NCBI GenBank assembly: GCA_934358405.1
Contig: CAKRKL010000014.1
Span: 1 to 25,973, forward strand
Direction of reading: 5' to 3'
Length of the DNA: 25,973 nucleotides
Origin: an uncultured Blautia sp.
GTDB taxonomy: Bacteria; Bacillota; Clostridia; Lachnospirales; Lachnospiraceae
Shown here: in pieces, positions 15,156 through 23,868 of the stretch
Layout: each line of letters begins with the position of its first letter
Position numbering within the stretch: position 1 is the stretch's first letter
Notes under the pieces: generated by a model
What the model was told of the DNA's origin: nothing
The model's input: the letters and a program-made list of their open reading frames with translations, nothing else
Databases searched by the model: none
Program-made: the position numbers and the translations under genes

Positions 15156-16482
15156 TTCTGGAAGTATAAAAGACAGGAAAGACGAAAGAGAAAATCATTA
15201 CAGAGAACTGGGAAGTCAGATCTTATATACCTGCCGCAATGAAATCTGCGCAAGATTTCCATTCTTTTCAGCTGGCATTGCGGCGCTTTCCTGTGAGATC
15301 ACAGGGGAAGCTAAGCCAACGGAAGCATTGGAACCACAGGAAATTCATGGAATCGGAACAAATGGAAGCAAATTGTGGGCAGAACCCCTGTTTCTTATCC
15401 GTACCTGGGCAAAAAATCCCGGAAAGCTGAAAAGAGGATATCTGCACATTCTTTTCCATTGCCTTTATCTTCATCCTTTTTGTGGAGAAAAGGCAAATGA
15501 ACGACTGTGGAAGCTAGCCTGTGATTTAGCAGCAGAGCTTCTGTTAAAAGCAAACATTCCGGAAAAGCTGTGGGAAATTCCTGCCAGAGAAAAAAAAGCC
15601 CTTGAGGAAATATTGGAATATTTTGGTGGAAAACCATTGTCAGCAGAAGTTTTATACCGCAGGCTGGAAAAGGAAAATATTCCGTTTTCCTTAGAGGAAA
15701 TGGAAAAAGTGCTTACATTTGATGATCATTCCTTATGGAACCTGTATCCGGAAAAAAAGGCACAAAATAAAAGCCGCTGGGAAAAAATCCTGACTTATAC
15801 TACTGCAGGGAAAGAACGGCAGAAGCACCGAATCGGTGCTAATCCTGGAAATCGCGAGGAAGAATTGGAGCAGCTCTATAAAAGCCGCTATGATTACAGA
15901 AAATTCCTGAAAAAATTTGCTTTTCCAAGAGAAGAAATTCAACTGGATGAAGAGAGCTTTGATTATATTTTCTACTATTTTGGGATGGAGCATTACAAAA
16001 ATCTGCCTCTGATCGAGCCCTTGGAATACAAAGAAGTGAATCGTCTTGAAGAGCTGGTAATAGCTATTGATACATCAGGCTCCTGTTCCAAAGAACTGGT
16101 ACAGCGTTTTCTTGGAGAAACCTATCAGATTCTGAGCACAAGAGAGAATTTTTTCAGAAAAATGAAGGTCTATATTATTCAATGTGACTGCTGTATTCAG
16201 TCTGTAGCTGTGATACATTCAGAAGCGGAATGGAAAGAATATGTAAGAAATGTGCGGATACAGGGGCGAAGCGGCACAGATTTTGTTCCTGTTTTTACCT
16301 ATATAAAAAAGGAACAGGAAAGAAAAGAACTGAAAAATCTGAAGGCTCTTATTTATTTTACAGATGGCGATGGCATTTATCCGGGACAGAAGCCGGATTA
16401 CGAAACGGCCTTTGTTTTTGTGAAAAAGAATGAAAATATGAAATATGTGCCAAATTGGGCATATAAGCTGGTGATCAGCTAA
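15124..16482 (+). CDS. VWA-like protein with metallopeptidase-like N-terminal domain (COG3864/DUF2201-like)
   Basis: A 452-residue cytosolic protein. The N-terminal region (about 25-145) resembles the putative metallopeptidase domain of DUF2201/COG3864 proteins. The zinc motif expected there as HExxH reads HILFH (His108-His112), followed by a conserved-looking ACDLAAELL. The catalytic Glu is thus Ile109 and peptidase activity is unlikely. A charged helical middle follows. The C-terminal VWA domain (about 312-452) has an intact metal-binding MIDAS: DTSGS (Asp316, Ser318, Ser320), GRSGTDF near 382 and TDGDG (Asp414). Such proteins typically pair with MoxR ATPases, as here, 12 bases downstream. 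ATG 15124 is chosen for AAAGGA eight bases upstream; ATG 15115 lies inside that site. Confidence 0.82.
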   Translation: MDIQTEILPFDSGSIKDRKDERENHYRELGSQILYTCRNEICARFPFFSAGIAALSCEITGEAKPTEALEPQEIHGIGTNGSKLWAEPLFLIRTWAKNPGKLKRGYLHILFHCLYLHPFCGEKANERLWKLACDLAAELLLKANIPEKLWEIPAREKKALEEILEYFGGKPLSAEVLYRRLEKENIPFSLEEMEKVLTFDDHSLWNLYPEKKAQNKSRWEKILTYTTAGKERQKHRIGANPGNREEELEQLYKSRYDYRKFLKKFAFPREEIQLDEESFDYIFYYFGMEHYKNLPLIEPLEYKEVNRLEELVIAIDTSGSCSKELVQRFLGETYQILSTRENFFRKMKVYIIQCDCCIQSVAVIHSEAEWKEYVRNVRIQGRSGTDFVPVFTYIKKEQERKELKNLKALIYFTDGDGIYPGQKPDYETAFVFVKKNENMKYVPNWAYKLVIS

Positions 16483-16494
16483 AGGAGCACACCA

Positions 16495-18018
16495 ATGAAT
16501 ATAAAAGAAGCAAAAAATGAGATCAGAAATACTCTGGCAGCCTATTTAAGAAAGAACGAAAAGGGAGCGTATGTCTATCCACTGGTACGCCAGAGACCGA
16601 TTCTTCTTATGGGGCCTCCCGGAATTGGTAAAACAGCCATTATGGAGCAGGTTGCAAAGGAATGCAAGGTAGGGCTGGTGTCCTATACCATTACCCACCA
16701 TACACGCCAAAGTGCAGTAGGACTGCCCAAAATCGTTACCGGAAATTTTGGCGGAAAAGAAATGGATATCACAGAATATACCATGAGCGAGATTATTGCA
16801 TCTGTGTATGAATGTATGGAACGAACCGGGAAAAAAGAAGGAATTCTTTTTGTGGATGAGATCAACTGTGTGTCAGAGACTCTGGCACCGGCCATGCTTC
16901 AGTTTTTACAAAACAAAACCTTCGGGACTCATAAGGTGCCGGAGGGATGGATCATTGTGGCAGCAGGAAACCCGCCTGAATACAATAAATCTGTCCGGGA
17001 ATTTGATATTGTAACACTGGATCGTGTGCGAAAGCTGGAAATACAAGCAAAGACAGAGGTGTGGCTGGAATATGCAAGAGAAAAAAAGGTTCATGGTGGG
17101 ATTTTATCTTATCTGACTCTGAAAAAAGAGAATTTTTACATAGTAGAAAATACGGTGGACGGAAAATTTTTTGTGACTGCCAGAGGCTGGGAGGATCTTT
17201 CTGAGCTTTTAAAGAGCTACGAGGAGCTTCAGGTGGAAGTAACAGAAGAGATTATTGGCGAATTTCTTCAGAAAGAGGAAATTACAAGGGATTTTGCTGC
17301 TTATTATAGACTATATGAAAAGTACAAAACAGATTATCGGATTTCTGAAATATTAGAAGGCGTGACAGGACAAAAGCAATATGAGATAATCTGCCGGATG
17401 GCAGGCAGGGCACAGTTTGAGGAGCGCTTTACTTTGGTGGAACTGGTAATGGCTTGTCTGGAGCAGCAGATAGCCCTTTTTGCGCAGATAGATCAGCGAA
17501 CAGTGCAGCTTCATGAGAATCTGATTCAGCTAAAGGCATTTTTTCAGGGGAAAACAAGTGTGGCTTCTATGAAAGAATTTCTTCTTTCAAAAAGAAAAGC
17601 TATGGAAGCCAAAATAAAAACAGAACTTTTGTTGGAGAAAGAGAAGGAACAGGAAGAGGAGCAGCTTGAAATTCTTCAGGAATATTTTCTTCGTATTTGC
17701 GAAGCTCATATTACAGATTGTGCTGATGGATTTAAACAGATTTGTCAGCTGTTTGAAAAGGAATGCTGTCTGCGCCGCAAGGAACTAAAGCATACGAAGG
17801 AGATGCTGGAAAAAGGTTTTTCATTTATTGAAAACTGCTTTGGGGAAGGGCAGGAGCTTCTGCTTCTGGAAACAGGACTTACAGGAAATCCGTGTACCAG
17901 TACTTTTATTGCAGAACACGGATGCGATGCTTATTTCAGGCATTGTGGACTTTTGCTTTATCAGAAACAGGAAAATGCCATGAGGGAAGAGTGCAGGGCT
18001 ATTTTGGATACACTGTGA
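16495..18018 (+). CDS. MoxR-type AAA+ ATPase
   Basis: A 507-residue AAA+ ATPase of the MoxR/AAA_5 group, proteins that act with VWA partners as chaperones in protein or cofactor maturation. Walker A is GPPGIGKT (40-47), Walker B ILFVDE (117-122) and sensor 1 Asn159 (VAAGNPPEYN). DRVRK (176-180) gives a candidate arginine finger region. The core AAA module covers about 1-290. Beyond it a long helical, glutamate-rich C-terminal extension (about 340-507, with coiled-coil-like KEKEQEEEQLEILQEYF) is not part of small MoxR proteins. AAAGGAG precedes the ATG at 16495. It is the third gene of the operon, and the VWA gene immediately before it is the probable client or partner. Confidence 0.88.
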   Translation: MNIKEAKNEIRNTLAAYLRKNEKGAYVYPLVRQRPILLMGPPGIGKTAIMEQVAKECKVGLVSYTITHHTRQSAVGLPKIVTGNFGGKEMDITEYTMSEIIASVYECMERTGKKEGILFVDEINCVSETLAPAMLQFLQNKTFGTHKVPEGWIIVAAGNPPEYNKSVREFDIVTLDRVRKLEIQAKTEVWLEYAREKKVHGGILSYLTLKKENFYIVENTVDGKFFVTARGWEDLSELLKSYEELQVEVTEEIIGEFLQKEEITRDFAAYYRLYEKYKTDYRISEILEGVTGQKQYEIICRMAGRAQFEERFTLVELVMACLEQQIALFAQIDQRTVQLHENLIQLKAFFQGKTSVASMKEFLLSKRKAMEAKIKTELLLEKEKEQEEEQLEILQEYFLRICEAHITDCADGFKQICQLFEKECCLRRKELKHTKEMLEKGFSFIENCFGEGQELLLLETGLTGNPCTSTFIAEHGCDAYFRHCGLLLYQKQENAMREECRAILDTL

Positions 18019-18027
18019 GAATGGCAG

Positions 18028-18056
18028 TTGCGGGAAATTTTTTCAGCGATTATAAT
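18028..18056 (+). promoter_or_regulatory. Promoter of the sortase-sirtuin-DUF951 operon
   Basis: TTGCGG (18028-18033), a 17-base spacer and a perfect TATAAT (18051-18056), about 67 bases before the sortase start. It lies directly after the MoxR stop codon. No terminator is seen in between, so some read-through is possible. Confidence 0.65.
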
Positions 18057-18123
18057 AACTGGCAGGAGCTGTGAGAACATTTTTTGAAAGCAGCTTCGGG
18101 ACACAGGAGAAAAGGAGGCTGTA

Positions 18124-18966
18124 ATGAAGGAAAATAAGAAACCTCAAAAAAAGAATAAAGTGGGAGATGTGCTGCTTACCATTGTGCTGATAGCAGCAAT
18201 CTGTATATTCTGTTATGCAGCATACAATCTTTATCATATTTATACAGAATATAAAAAAGGCTCAGATGAGTATAATGCCATTGCCCAGATGGCAGTTACA
18301 GAGCGCGCTCCGGAGCAGGACAGCGAACCGGAGGAAGAGGCAGGACCGGACAGTCCGAAGCTGAAGGCTCCTATGGATATTGATTTTGATTCCCTTAAAA
18401 GCATCAATACAGATGTAATTGGCTGGATTTATGTGGAAGCACTGGATGGTGTGAGCTATCCTGTGGTGAAGGGAGAGGACAATGACCAGTATCTTCATAT
18501 GACCTATGAGAAGAATTATAATTTTGCAGGTACGATTTTTGTTGATTATGAAAATAAAGCAGATTTCAGTGACTGCAATACACTTGTCTACGGGCATAAT
18601 ATGAAGAATGGAAGTATGTTTGGCCAGCTTAAGAATTTCAGCAAGGATGATTCTGCTTATAATAAGAGCAAATATTTCTGGATCTTCACGCCGGAGAAGA
18701 ACTACAGATACGAGATTATTTCTGCATATACAACGGCGGTAAACAGTGATACATATACGCTGTTCAAGGGACCTGGGCAGGAGTTTGTAGATTATATGAA
18801 CAAGATTGTTTCTTATTCAGATGTGAAGACTACCCCCGGAGAGCTTGGAGTAGGGGATAAGATCGTTACACTTTCCACATGTACGGGGAATGAATCTACC
18901 CGTTATGTAGTTCAGGGAAAAAGAGTGGATACTATTGATGTGGTAAAAAAGGCAGACAATGGCTAA
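18124..18966 (+). CDS. srtB: Class B sortase
   Basis: A 280-residue membrane-anchored transpeptidase that joins sorted surface proteins to the cell wall. A lysine-rich N-terminus is followed by one transmembrane helix (about 15-37), a polar, acidic linker (about 45-85), and the sortase barrel. The catalytic triad is present: His158 (YGHNM), Cys253 (LSTCTG) and Arg260 (TRYVVQGK). GWIYVEALDGVSYPVVKG near 100-117 and FVDYEN are usual for class B. AAGGAGG lies five bases before the ATG. No obvious sorting-signal substrate gene is in the window, so it probably acts on proteins encoded elsewhere. It overlaps an in-frame upstream start of the sirtuin gene. Confidence 0.94.
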   Translation: MKENKKPQKKNKVGDVLLTIVLIAAICIFCYAAYNLYHIYTEYKKGSDEYNAIAQMAVTERAPEQDSEPEEEAGPDSPKLKAPMDIDFDSLKSINTDVIGWIYVEALDGVSYPVVKGEDNDQYLHMTYEKNYNFAGTIFVDYENKADFSDCNTLVYGHNMKNGSMFGQLKNFSKDDSAYNKSKYFWIFTPEKNYRYEIISAYTTAVNSDTYTLFKGPGQEFVDYMNKIVSYSDVKTTPGELGVGDKIVTLSTCTGNESTRYVVQGKRVDTIDVVKKADNG

Positions 18967-18991
18967 AAAAAGGATTGGAGGAAGCGGATAT

Positions 18992-19735
18992 ATGAGCGAG
19001 GAAGTAAAAAAACTTCAGGAACTGATTGATAAATACGATAATCTTGTATTTTTTGGCGGGGCGGGAGTTTCCACGGAAAGCGGAATTCCGGATTTTCGAA
19101 GCAAGGACGGGCTATATAATCAGAAATATGATTATCCGCCGGAGACTATTTTAAGTCATACCTTTTTTATGCGTAAGCCTGAAGAGTTTTACCGTTTTTA
19201 CAAAGATAAAATGCTGTGTGATACTGCAAAGCCAAATGCGGCTCATTTAAAGCTGGCGCAGCTGGAAGCTGCCGGGAAATTAAAAGCAGTTATCACTCAG
19301 AACATTGATAATCTGCATCAGATGGCAGGAAGCAAAAAGGTATTGGAGCTTCACGGAAGCGTATATCGTAATCATTGCATGAAATGTGGGAAATTTTATG
19401 ACTTTGCTTATATGAAGGCATCAAGAGGCGTTCCGCGATGTACCTGCGGCGGAATCATTAAGCCGGATGTGGTGCTTTATGAGGAAGGGCTGGATAATGA
19501 TGTGATCAGTGAGGCTGTCAGGGCGATTTCACAGGCTCAGGTTCTTATAATAGGAGGAACCTCCTTAGCCGTTTATCCGGCAGCAGGTCTGATCGATTAT
19601 TTTTCAGGAGAACATCTGGTTGTGATCAACAAGTCATCAACTCCAAGGGACAGTTATGCAGATCTTTTAATCAAGGAACCAATTGGGCAGGTATTTTCAC
19701 AGATACAGGTAAAAAAATATGACAGTGGTTTATGA
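18992..19735 (+). CDS. NAD-dependent protein deacylase, SIR2 family
   Basis: A 247-residue sirtuin that removes acetyl or related acyl groups from lysines using NAD. Motifs: GAGVSTESGIPDFRS (23-37) and TQNIDNLHQ (102-110) for NAD, catalytic His121 (ELHGS), and a zinc ribbon with Cys129, Cys132, Cys150 and Cys152. PDVVLYEE (158-165) and GTSLAVYPAA (189-198) complete the Rossmann part. The lack of the Tyr/Arg pair typical of desuccinylases was not tested in detail, so acyl preference is open. GGAGG lies nine bases before ATG 18992; an in-frame ATG at 18959 overlaps the sortase stop and lacks such a site. The gene overlaps DUF951 by 17 bases, indicating a shared transcript. Confidence 0.93.
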   Translation: MSEEVKKLQELIDKYDNLVFFGGAGVSTESGIPDFRSKDGLYNQKYDYPPETILSHTFFMRKPEEFYRFYKDKMLCDTAKPNAAHLKLAQLEAAGKLKAVITQNIDNLHQMAGSKKVLELHGSVYRNHCMKCGKFYDFAYMKASRGVPRCTCGGIIKPDVVLYEEGLDNDVISEAVRAISQAQVLIIGGTSLAVYPAAGLIDYFSGEHLVVINKSSTPRDSYADLLIKEPIGQVFSQIQVKKYDSGL

Positions 19736-19910
19736 AATCGGAGATATCGTTACTTTAAAAAAAGTGCACCCCTGTGGAAGCAGGGAATGGGAGATTCTGC
19801 GTGTGGGCGCGGATTTTCGTCTGAAATGCATGGGATGCGGACACCAGATCATGGTTCCGCGTAAAATGGTGGAGAAAAACACAAAAAATCTTCAGAAAAA
19901 GGAAAAATAA
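19719..19910 (+). CDS. DUF951 family small zinc-ribbon-like protein
   Basis: A 63-residue protein of the DUF951 (COG4481) family, widespread in Firmicutes and without known function. The family pattern is complete: HPCGSREWEILRVGADFRLK followed by CMGCGHQIMVPR. The Cys (residue 19) and the CxxC pair (about 37-40) could bind a metal. It overlaps the end of the sirtuin gene by 17 bases. Members often lie near genes for replication or ribosomal proteins, and here rpsF-ssb-rpsR follows behind a separate promoter. A nucleic-acid-related role is only suggested by this context. Confidence 0.9.
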   Translation: MTVVYEIGDIVTLKKVHPCGSREWEILRVGADFRLKCMGCGHQIMVPRKMVEKNTKNLQKKEK

Positions 19911-19913
19911 TGC

Positions 19914-19942
19914 TTTACAGCCCACAAAAAGTATGTTAGAAT
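19914..19942 (+). promoter_or_regulatory. Promoter of rpsF-ssb-rpsR
   Basis: TTTACA (19914-19919), a 17-base spacer and TAGAAT (19937-19942). It directly follows the DUF951 stop and leaves a leader of about 70 bases before rpsF. Confidence 0.75.
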
Positions 19943-19970
19943 CAAAAATCGTGATATATAAAATATCCTT

Positions 19971-19991
19971 GCTCTTTGACAGGCAAAGGGC
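19971..19991 (+). promoter_or_regulatory. Hairpin in the rpsF leader, possible S6:S18 autoregulatory element
   Basis: GCTCTTTG (19971-19978) pairs with CAAAGGGC (19984-19991), an 8-bp stem with one G-U pair and a 5-base loop. Flanking CCTT and AAGG could form an outer stem reaching the ribosome binding site. Firmicutes rpsF leaders often hold an S6:S18-binding motif with a conserved CCG. I do not see that CCG clearly, so the match is uncertain. Confidence 0.35.
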
Positions 19992-20019
19992 CAACAGACC
20001 ATAAGGAGGTAAGACAAGC

Positions 20020-20307
20020 ATGAACAAGTACGAGTTAGCATTAGTTGTTAGCGCAAAAGTTGAAGACGAAGTACGTGATGCAGTAGTTGAGAAAGCTAAA
20101 GGATACATCACTCGTTACAACGGCGTTATCACAGACGTTGAAGAATGGGGTAAGAAGAAATTAGCTTACGAGATTCAGAAAATGCATGAAGGCTTCTACT
20201 ACTTTATTCAGTTTGAGGCAGACGCACAGTGTCCGGCAGAAGTAGAAAGACATGTACGTATCATGGACAACGTATTAAGATTCTTAGTTGTCAGAAAAGA
20301 CGCATAA
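20020..20307 (+). CDS. rpsF: 30S ribosomal protein S6
   Basis: A 95-residue small-subunit protein that binds 16S rRNA as a pair with S18. The N-terminal KYELALVVSAKVEDEVRD and central VEEWGKKKLAYEIQKMHEGFYYF are the family core. The C-terminus ends shortly after LRFLVVRKDA, without the acidic tail of Escherichia coli S6. A strong AAGGAGG precedes the ATG. It is the first gene of the classic rpsF-ssb-rpsR operon and probably takes part in feedback control with S18. Confidence 0.97.
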   Translation: MNKYELALVVSAKVEDEVRDAVVEKAKGYITRYNGVITDVEEWGKKKLAYEIQKMHEGFYYFIQFEADAQCPAEVERHVRIMDNVLRFLVVRKDA

Positions 20308-20380
20308 TCTTTTTGCATAATCAGATTCAGAGAGCACCATTAAAGGTCGTTCACTTAGCATATTAAGAGAGGTAAGAAGA

Positions 20381-20833
20381 ATGAACAAAGTAGTTTTAAT
20401 GGGACGCTTAACAAGAGATCCTGAGGTTAGATATTCCGCAGGAGAGAATGCACTGGCAATTGCCAGATACACATTGGCTGTAGACAGAAGATTCCGTCGT
20501 GACGGAGAGGCAAGTGCGGATTTTATTCCGTGTGTTTCTTTCGGACGTACTGCGGAGTTTGCTGAGAAATATTTCCGTCAGGGGCTGAAGATTGCCGTTA
20601 CAGGCCGTATTCAGACCGGAAGCTATACCAACCGTGATGGACAGAAGGTTTACACCACAGAGGTTGTTGTGGAGGATCAGGAGTTTGCTGAGAGCAAGGC
20701 TTCCAGTGACAGTTACACTGCATCCCATCCACGCACAAGTGCTCCGGAGGCTTCCATGCCGAATCCGGGAGTTGCTGCTGAGGGCTTCATGAACATTCCG
20801 GATGGAATTGACGAGGAATTGCCGTTTAACTAG
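20381..20833 (+). CDS. ssb: Single-stranded DNA-binding protein
   Basis: A 150-residue protein that coats single-stranded DNA during replication, repair and recombination. The OB fold covers about 1-105, starting MNKVVLMGRLTRDPEVRY and including DFIPCVSFGRTAEFAEKY. A low-complexity Ser/Ala/Pro linker follows (about 106-138). The acidic tip EELPF, which recruits partner proteins, is followed by one extra Asn at the very C-terminus. AGAGAGG precedes the ATG. It lies between rpsF and rpsR, as in most Firmicutes, and works with DnaB encoded further on. Confidence 0.96.
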   Translation: MNKVVLMGRLTRDPEVRYSAGENALAIARYTLAVDRRFRRDGEASADFIPCVSFGRTAEFAEKYFRQGLKIAVTGRIQTGSYTNRDGQKVYTTEVVVEDQEFAESKASSDSYTASHPRTSAPEASMPNPGVAAEGFMNIPDGIDEELPFN

Positions 20834-20875
20834 AGCACAGCTCTAAAAACTGAATAAAACAGGAGGAAAACCAAC

Positions 20876-21142
20876 ATGGCTTACAATAATAGAGGCGAAA
20901 GACCAGATTCTCCAATGAAGAGAAGAGGCGGACGCAGAAGAAAAAAAGTTTGCGTATTCTGTGGTAAAGAGAATAACGAAATCGATTACAAGGACGTAGC
21001 AAAATTAAGAAAATATGTTTCCGAGAGAGGTAAGATCCTTCCTAGAAGAATTACCGGAAACTGCGCTAAACATCAGAGAGCTCTGACTGTTGCTGTTAAG
21101 AGAGCACGTCATCTTGCAATGATGCCATACATCCAGGACTAA
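20876..21142 (+). CDS. rpsR: 30S ribosomal protein S18
   Basis: An 88-residue protein, partner of S6 on the platform of the small subunit. After a basic N-terminus ([12 protein letters not shown]) comes [15 protein letters not shown]. With NCAKHQRAL this gives a CxxC...CxxH set, the zinc-binding form of S18. The helical [15 protein letters not shown] segment is the rRNA-binding core. AGGAGG lies before the ATG. It is the last gene of the operon and is followed by a strong terminator. Confidence 0.97.
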   Translation: MAYNNRGERPDSPMKRRGGRRRKKVCVFCGKENNEIDYKDVAKLRKYVSERGKILPRRITGNCAKHQRALTVAVKRARHLAMMPYIQD

Positions 21143-21170
21143 TTTCCTGAATGCAGTGATGCTGATGTAT

Positions 21171-21216
21171 AAGCCCTTTAAATACTGGTTTTACCGGTAT
21201 TTAAGGGCTTTTTTGT
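21171..21216 (+). terminator. Terminator of rpsF-ssb-rpsR
   Basis: AAGCCCTTTAAATAC (21171-21185) pairs with GTATTTAAGGGCTT (21197-21210), a long, nearly perfect stem, followed by a T run. It lies about 30 bases after the rpsR stop. Confidence 0.92.
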
Positions 21217-21233
21217 TTTTATAAACTCTTCTA

Positions 21234-21262
21234 TGGAAAAATGTCCGAAAATCTGTTATACT
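21234..21262 (+). promoter_or_regulatory. Promoter of gdpP-rplI-dnaB
   Basis: TGGAAA (21234-21239), a 17-base spacer and TATACT (21257-21262) with an extended -10 TG at 21254-21255. The leader of about 70 bases contains a GC-rich hairpin, TCCCGG (21284-21289) with CCGGGA (21302-21307). Confidence 0.65.
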
Positions 21263-21337
21263 ATTCTTCAAAGGCGAAAAAATTCCCGGAGCAGTTTGCT
21301 GCCGGGACATCTGAGTTTTGTAAGTGAGGATAAACTT

Positions 21338-23392
21338 ATGAATAAAAAACTGAAATTCAAAGGGTCCATGAAGCAATTTATGAGATGGCCGCTATATCTG
21401 ACGATCTTTCTTGTAGGACTGAATATTCTGATCTTTACGGTAAACGTGAAGGCTGGCTTTCTGTCATTGGCAGGACTTGTGATTTATGTGGCCGCAGCAT
21501 TGCTTCTGACCAGTTATCACCGCCCGATGATTCTTAATGATCTGATTGCTTTTGCCAATCAGTATGAATCGTTGGAAAAGCGCCTTCTGGATGACCTGGC
21601 ACTTCCCTATGCCATAATGGACACAAGTGGAAGGATGATCTGGTCCAACAAGGTGTTTACTCAGCTGACCGGGAAAGATAAACTGTATAACAAGAACATC
21701 AACACGATTTTTCCCGAGATTACACCTGACAGGATTCCTGTTCCGGAGAAACAAAAGATTGCAGAAATGAGCACCAGCTATGGGGATCGGATCTACAGGG
21801 TTTCCATGCAGCTTGTGACAATGAAGGATGTAGTAAATGAGGCACGTATTCTGGAGAATGTAGATTCAGATATCAGTGTGGTAGCTGTGTTCTTTTATGA
21901 TGAGACAGAGCTTCAGGAATACATTCAGAAGAATGAAGATGACAAGCTGGTTGTTGCGCTTGCTTATCTTGATAATTACGAGGAAGCACTGGAGAGTGTG
22001 GAGGATGTGCGCCGTTCTCTTTTGCTTGCCCTGATCGACAGGAAAATTACTAAGTATTTTTCAAATTTCGACGGTCTTGTACGTAAGCTTGAGAGGGATA
22101 AATATTTTCTGATCATGCGTCAGAGCTCGCTGGAGGAATTGAAGGAACAGCGCTTCCACATTTTGGACGAAATCAAGACTGTTAATATCGGTAATGAGAT
22201 GGCGGTTACCTTAAGTATCGGTATCGGACTGAATGCTTCCAATTATCTGCAGAACTATGAGTACTGTCGTATTGCCATTGAGATGGCGCTTGGTCGAGGC
22301 GGTGATCAGGTTGTAATTAAAAATGGCGATACCATCACCTATTTTGGAGGCAAATCACAACAGGTAGAGAAAAATACCCGCGTGAAGGCCAGAGTGAAGG
22401 CACAGGCCCTGAAAGAGTTTATGAGTACCAAGGACCGGGTTGTGGTTATGGGACATAAGATCACAGATGTGGATGCATTAGGTGCTGCTATCGGTATTTA
22501 CCGTGCAGGTAAGACTCTTGGCAAACCTGTGCATATTGTAGTTAATGATCCGACTACATCTATTCGCCCTTTGATGGCAGGATATATTAATAATCCGGAT
22601 TATGAGCCATCTATGTTTGTGGACTGCGCCCAGGCAAAGGAGCTTGTGGACAATAATACGGTTGTGGTTGTGGTGGATACCAACAAGCCCAGCTATACAG
22701 AATGCCAGGAGCTTTTGTACCTGACCAGGACAATTGTGGTGCTGGATCATCACCGGAGAGGAAACGAGGTTATTCAGAATGCAGTGCTTTCGTATGTAGA
22801 GCCTTATGCATCTTCTACCTGTGAGATGGTAGCTGAGATTCTTCAGTATTTTTCAGAGGATTTAAGGCTTCGCAGCCTGGAAGCGGACTGCCTGTATGCC
22901 GGTATGGTAATTGATACCAATAACTTTACTACCAGGTCCGGTGTGCGAACCTTTGAAGCAGCTGCATTTCTTCGGAGAAATGGTGCTGACATTACAAGAG
23001 TGCGAAAGATGCTGCGAGACAACATTGATGCTTATAAGGCAAGAGCAGAGGTTGTGCGTACGGCGCAGATTTACAGAAACTGCTTTGCAATCGGCAGATG
23101 TCCAAGCAAAGGCCTTGACAGTCCTACTGTGGTAGGAGCGCAGGCCGCAAATGAGCTGCTGAATATTGCAGGTGTGAAGGCTTCTTTTGTGCTGACTCCA
23201 TACAACAATGAAGTATATGTAAGTGCACGTGCCATTGATGAAGTCAATGTGCAGGTGATGATGGAACGCATGGGCGGTGGTGGTCATCTGAATATTGCCG
23301 GAGCCCAGGTGAAGGCAACAGAAGATGAGACAGAGCAGATGATCAAAGAAATTATAGATCAGTTATATCAGGAAGGAGAATTTAAAGAATGA
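21338..23392 (+). CDS. gdpP: Cyclic-di-AMP phosphodiesterase GdpP
   Basis: A 684-residue membrane-bound enzyme that hydrolyses cyclic di-AMP, a second messenger controlling potassium, osmolyte and wall homeostasis. Two transmembrane helices (about 17-35 and 40-59) are followed by a PAS-like domain (about 75-150), a degenerate GGDEF domain (to about 330, [11 protein letters not shown]), and the DHH/DHHA1 catalytic part. Metal ligands are visible: His373, Asp377 and Asp379 in [11 protein letters not shown], Asp in VVVDTNKPS, and DHH at 470-472. GGGGH (646-650) belongs to DHHA1. ATG 21338 with GTGAGGA upstream starts directly before the basic stretch and first helix. The stop overlaps the rplI start (ATGA). 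The order gdpP-rplI-dnaB is the usual one in Firmicutes. Confidence 0.95.
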   Translation: MNKKLKFKGSMKQFMRWPLYLTIFLVGLNILIFTVNVKAGFLSLAGLVIYVAAALLLTSYHRPMILNDLIAFANQYESLEKRLLDDLALPYAIMDTSGRMIWSNKVFTQLTGKDKLYNKNINTIFPEITPDRIPVPEKQKIAEMSTSYGDRIYRVSMQLVTMKDVVNEARILENVDSDISVVAVFFYDETELQEYIQKNEDDKLVVALAYLDNYEEALESVEDVRRSLLLALIDRKITKYFSNFDGLVRKLERDKYFLIMRQSSLEELKEQRFHILDEIKTVNIGNEMAVTLSIGIGLNASNYLQNYEYCRIAIEMALGRGGDQVVIKNGDTITYFGGKSQQVEKNTRVKARVKAQALKEFMSTKDRVVVMGHKITDVDALGAAIGIYRAGKTLGKPVHIVVNDPTTSIRPLMAGYINNPDYEPSMFVDCAQAKELVDNNTVVVVVDTNKPSYTECQELLYLTRTIVVLDHHRRGNEVIQNAVLSYVEPYASSTCEMVAEILQYFSEDLRLRSLEADCLYAGMVIDTNNFTTRSGVRTFEAAAFLRRNGADITRVRKMLRDNIDAYKARAEVVRTAQIYRNCFAIGRCPSKGLDSPTVVGAQAANELLNIAGVKASFVLTPYNNEVYVSARAIDEVNVQVMMERMGGGGHLNIAGAQVKATEDETEQMIKEIIDQLYQEGEFKE

Positions 23393-23838
23393 AAGTAATT
23401 TTATTAGAAGATGTAAAATCTCTTGGAAAAAAAGGTGAGATTGTAAATGTAAGTGACGGATATGCAAGAAACATGATCCTGCCGAAGAAGCTTGGTCTTG
23501 AGGCGACTCCGAAGAATTTAAATGACCTGAAGCTTCAGAAAGCAAACGAGGAAAAGGTGGCACAGGAGAACTTGGAAGCTGCCAGAGTATTTGCCAAAAA
23601 TCTGGAGGATAAAGAGATTATTCTTACTCTGAAGGTAGGAGAGGGCGGAAGAATCTTTGGCTCTGTATCCACCAAGGAGATTTCTGAAGCAGCCAAGAAA
23701 CAGCTGAATCTTGATATTGAGAAAAAGAAGCTGGTTCTTCCAAGCCCTATTCGCAGCCTTGGTGTTACCAACGTACCTGTAAAGCTTCATCCTAAGGTAA
23801 CCGGAAGCCTGAAGGTGTGGGTAAAGGAAGAGGCATAA
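23389..23838 (+). CDS. rplI: 50S ribosomal protein L9
   Basis: A 149-residue large-subunit protein bound near the L1 stalk. The N-terminal domain starts [19 protein letters not shown] and has the signature [17 protein letters not shown] (about 24-40). A long connecting helix (about 41-75) leads to the C-terminal domain with [13 protein letters not shown] and a final [21 protein letters not shown] lies before the ATG, which overlaps the gdpP stop codon by four bases, so translation is coupled. Confidence 0.97.
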   Translation: MKVILLEDVKSLGKKGEIVNVSDGYARNMILPKKLGLEATPKNLNDLKLQKANEEKVAQENLEAARVFAKNLEDKEIILTLKVGEGGRIFGSVSTKEISEAAKKQLNLDIEKKKLVLPSPIRSLGVTNVPVKLHPKVTGSLKVWVKEEA

Positions 23839-23868
23839 ATAAGCTGCAAGAGAGGATGTTGTCACTAA

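Noticed and set aside
18021..18074. 17-codon reading frame after the MoxR gene
   Set aside because: It has no ribosome binding site and overlaps the sortase promoter.
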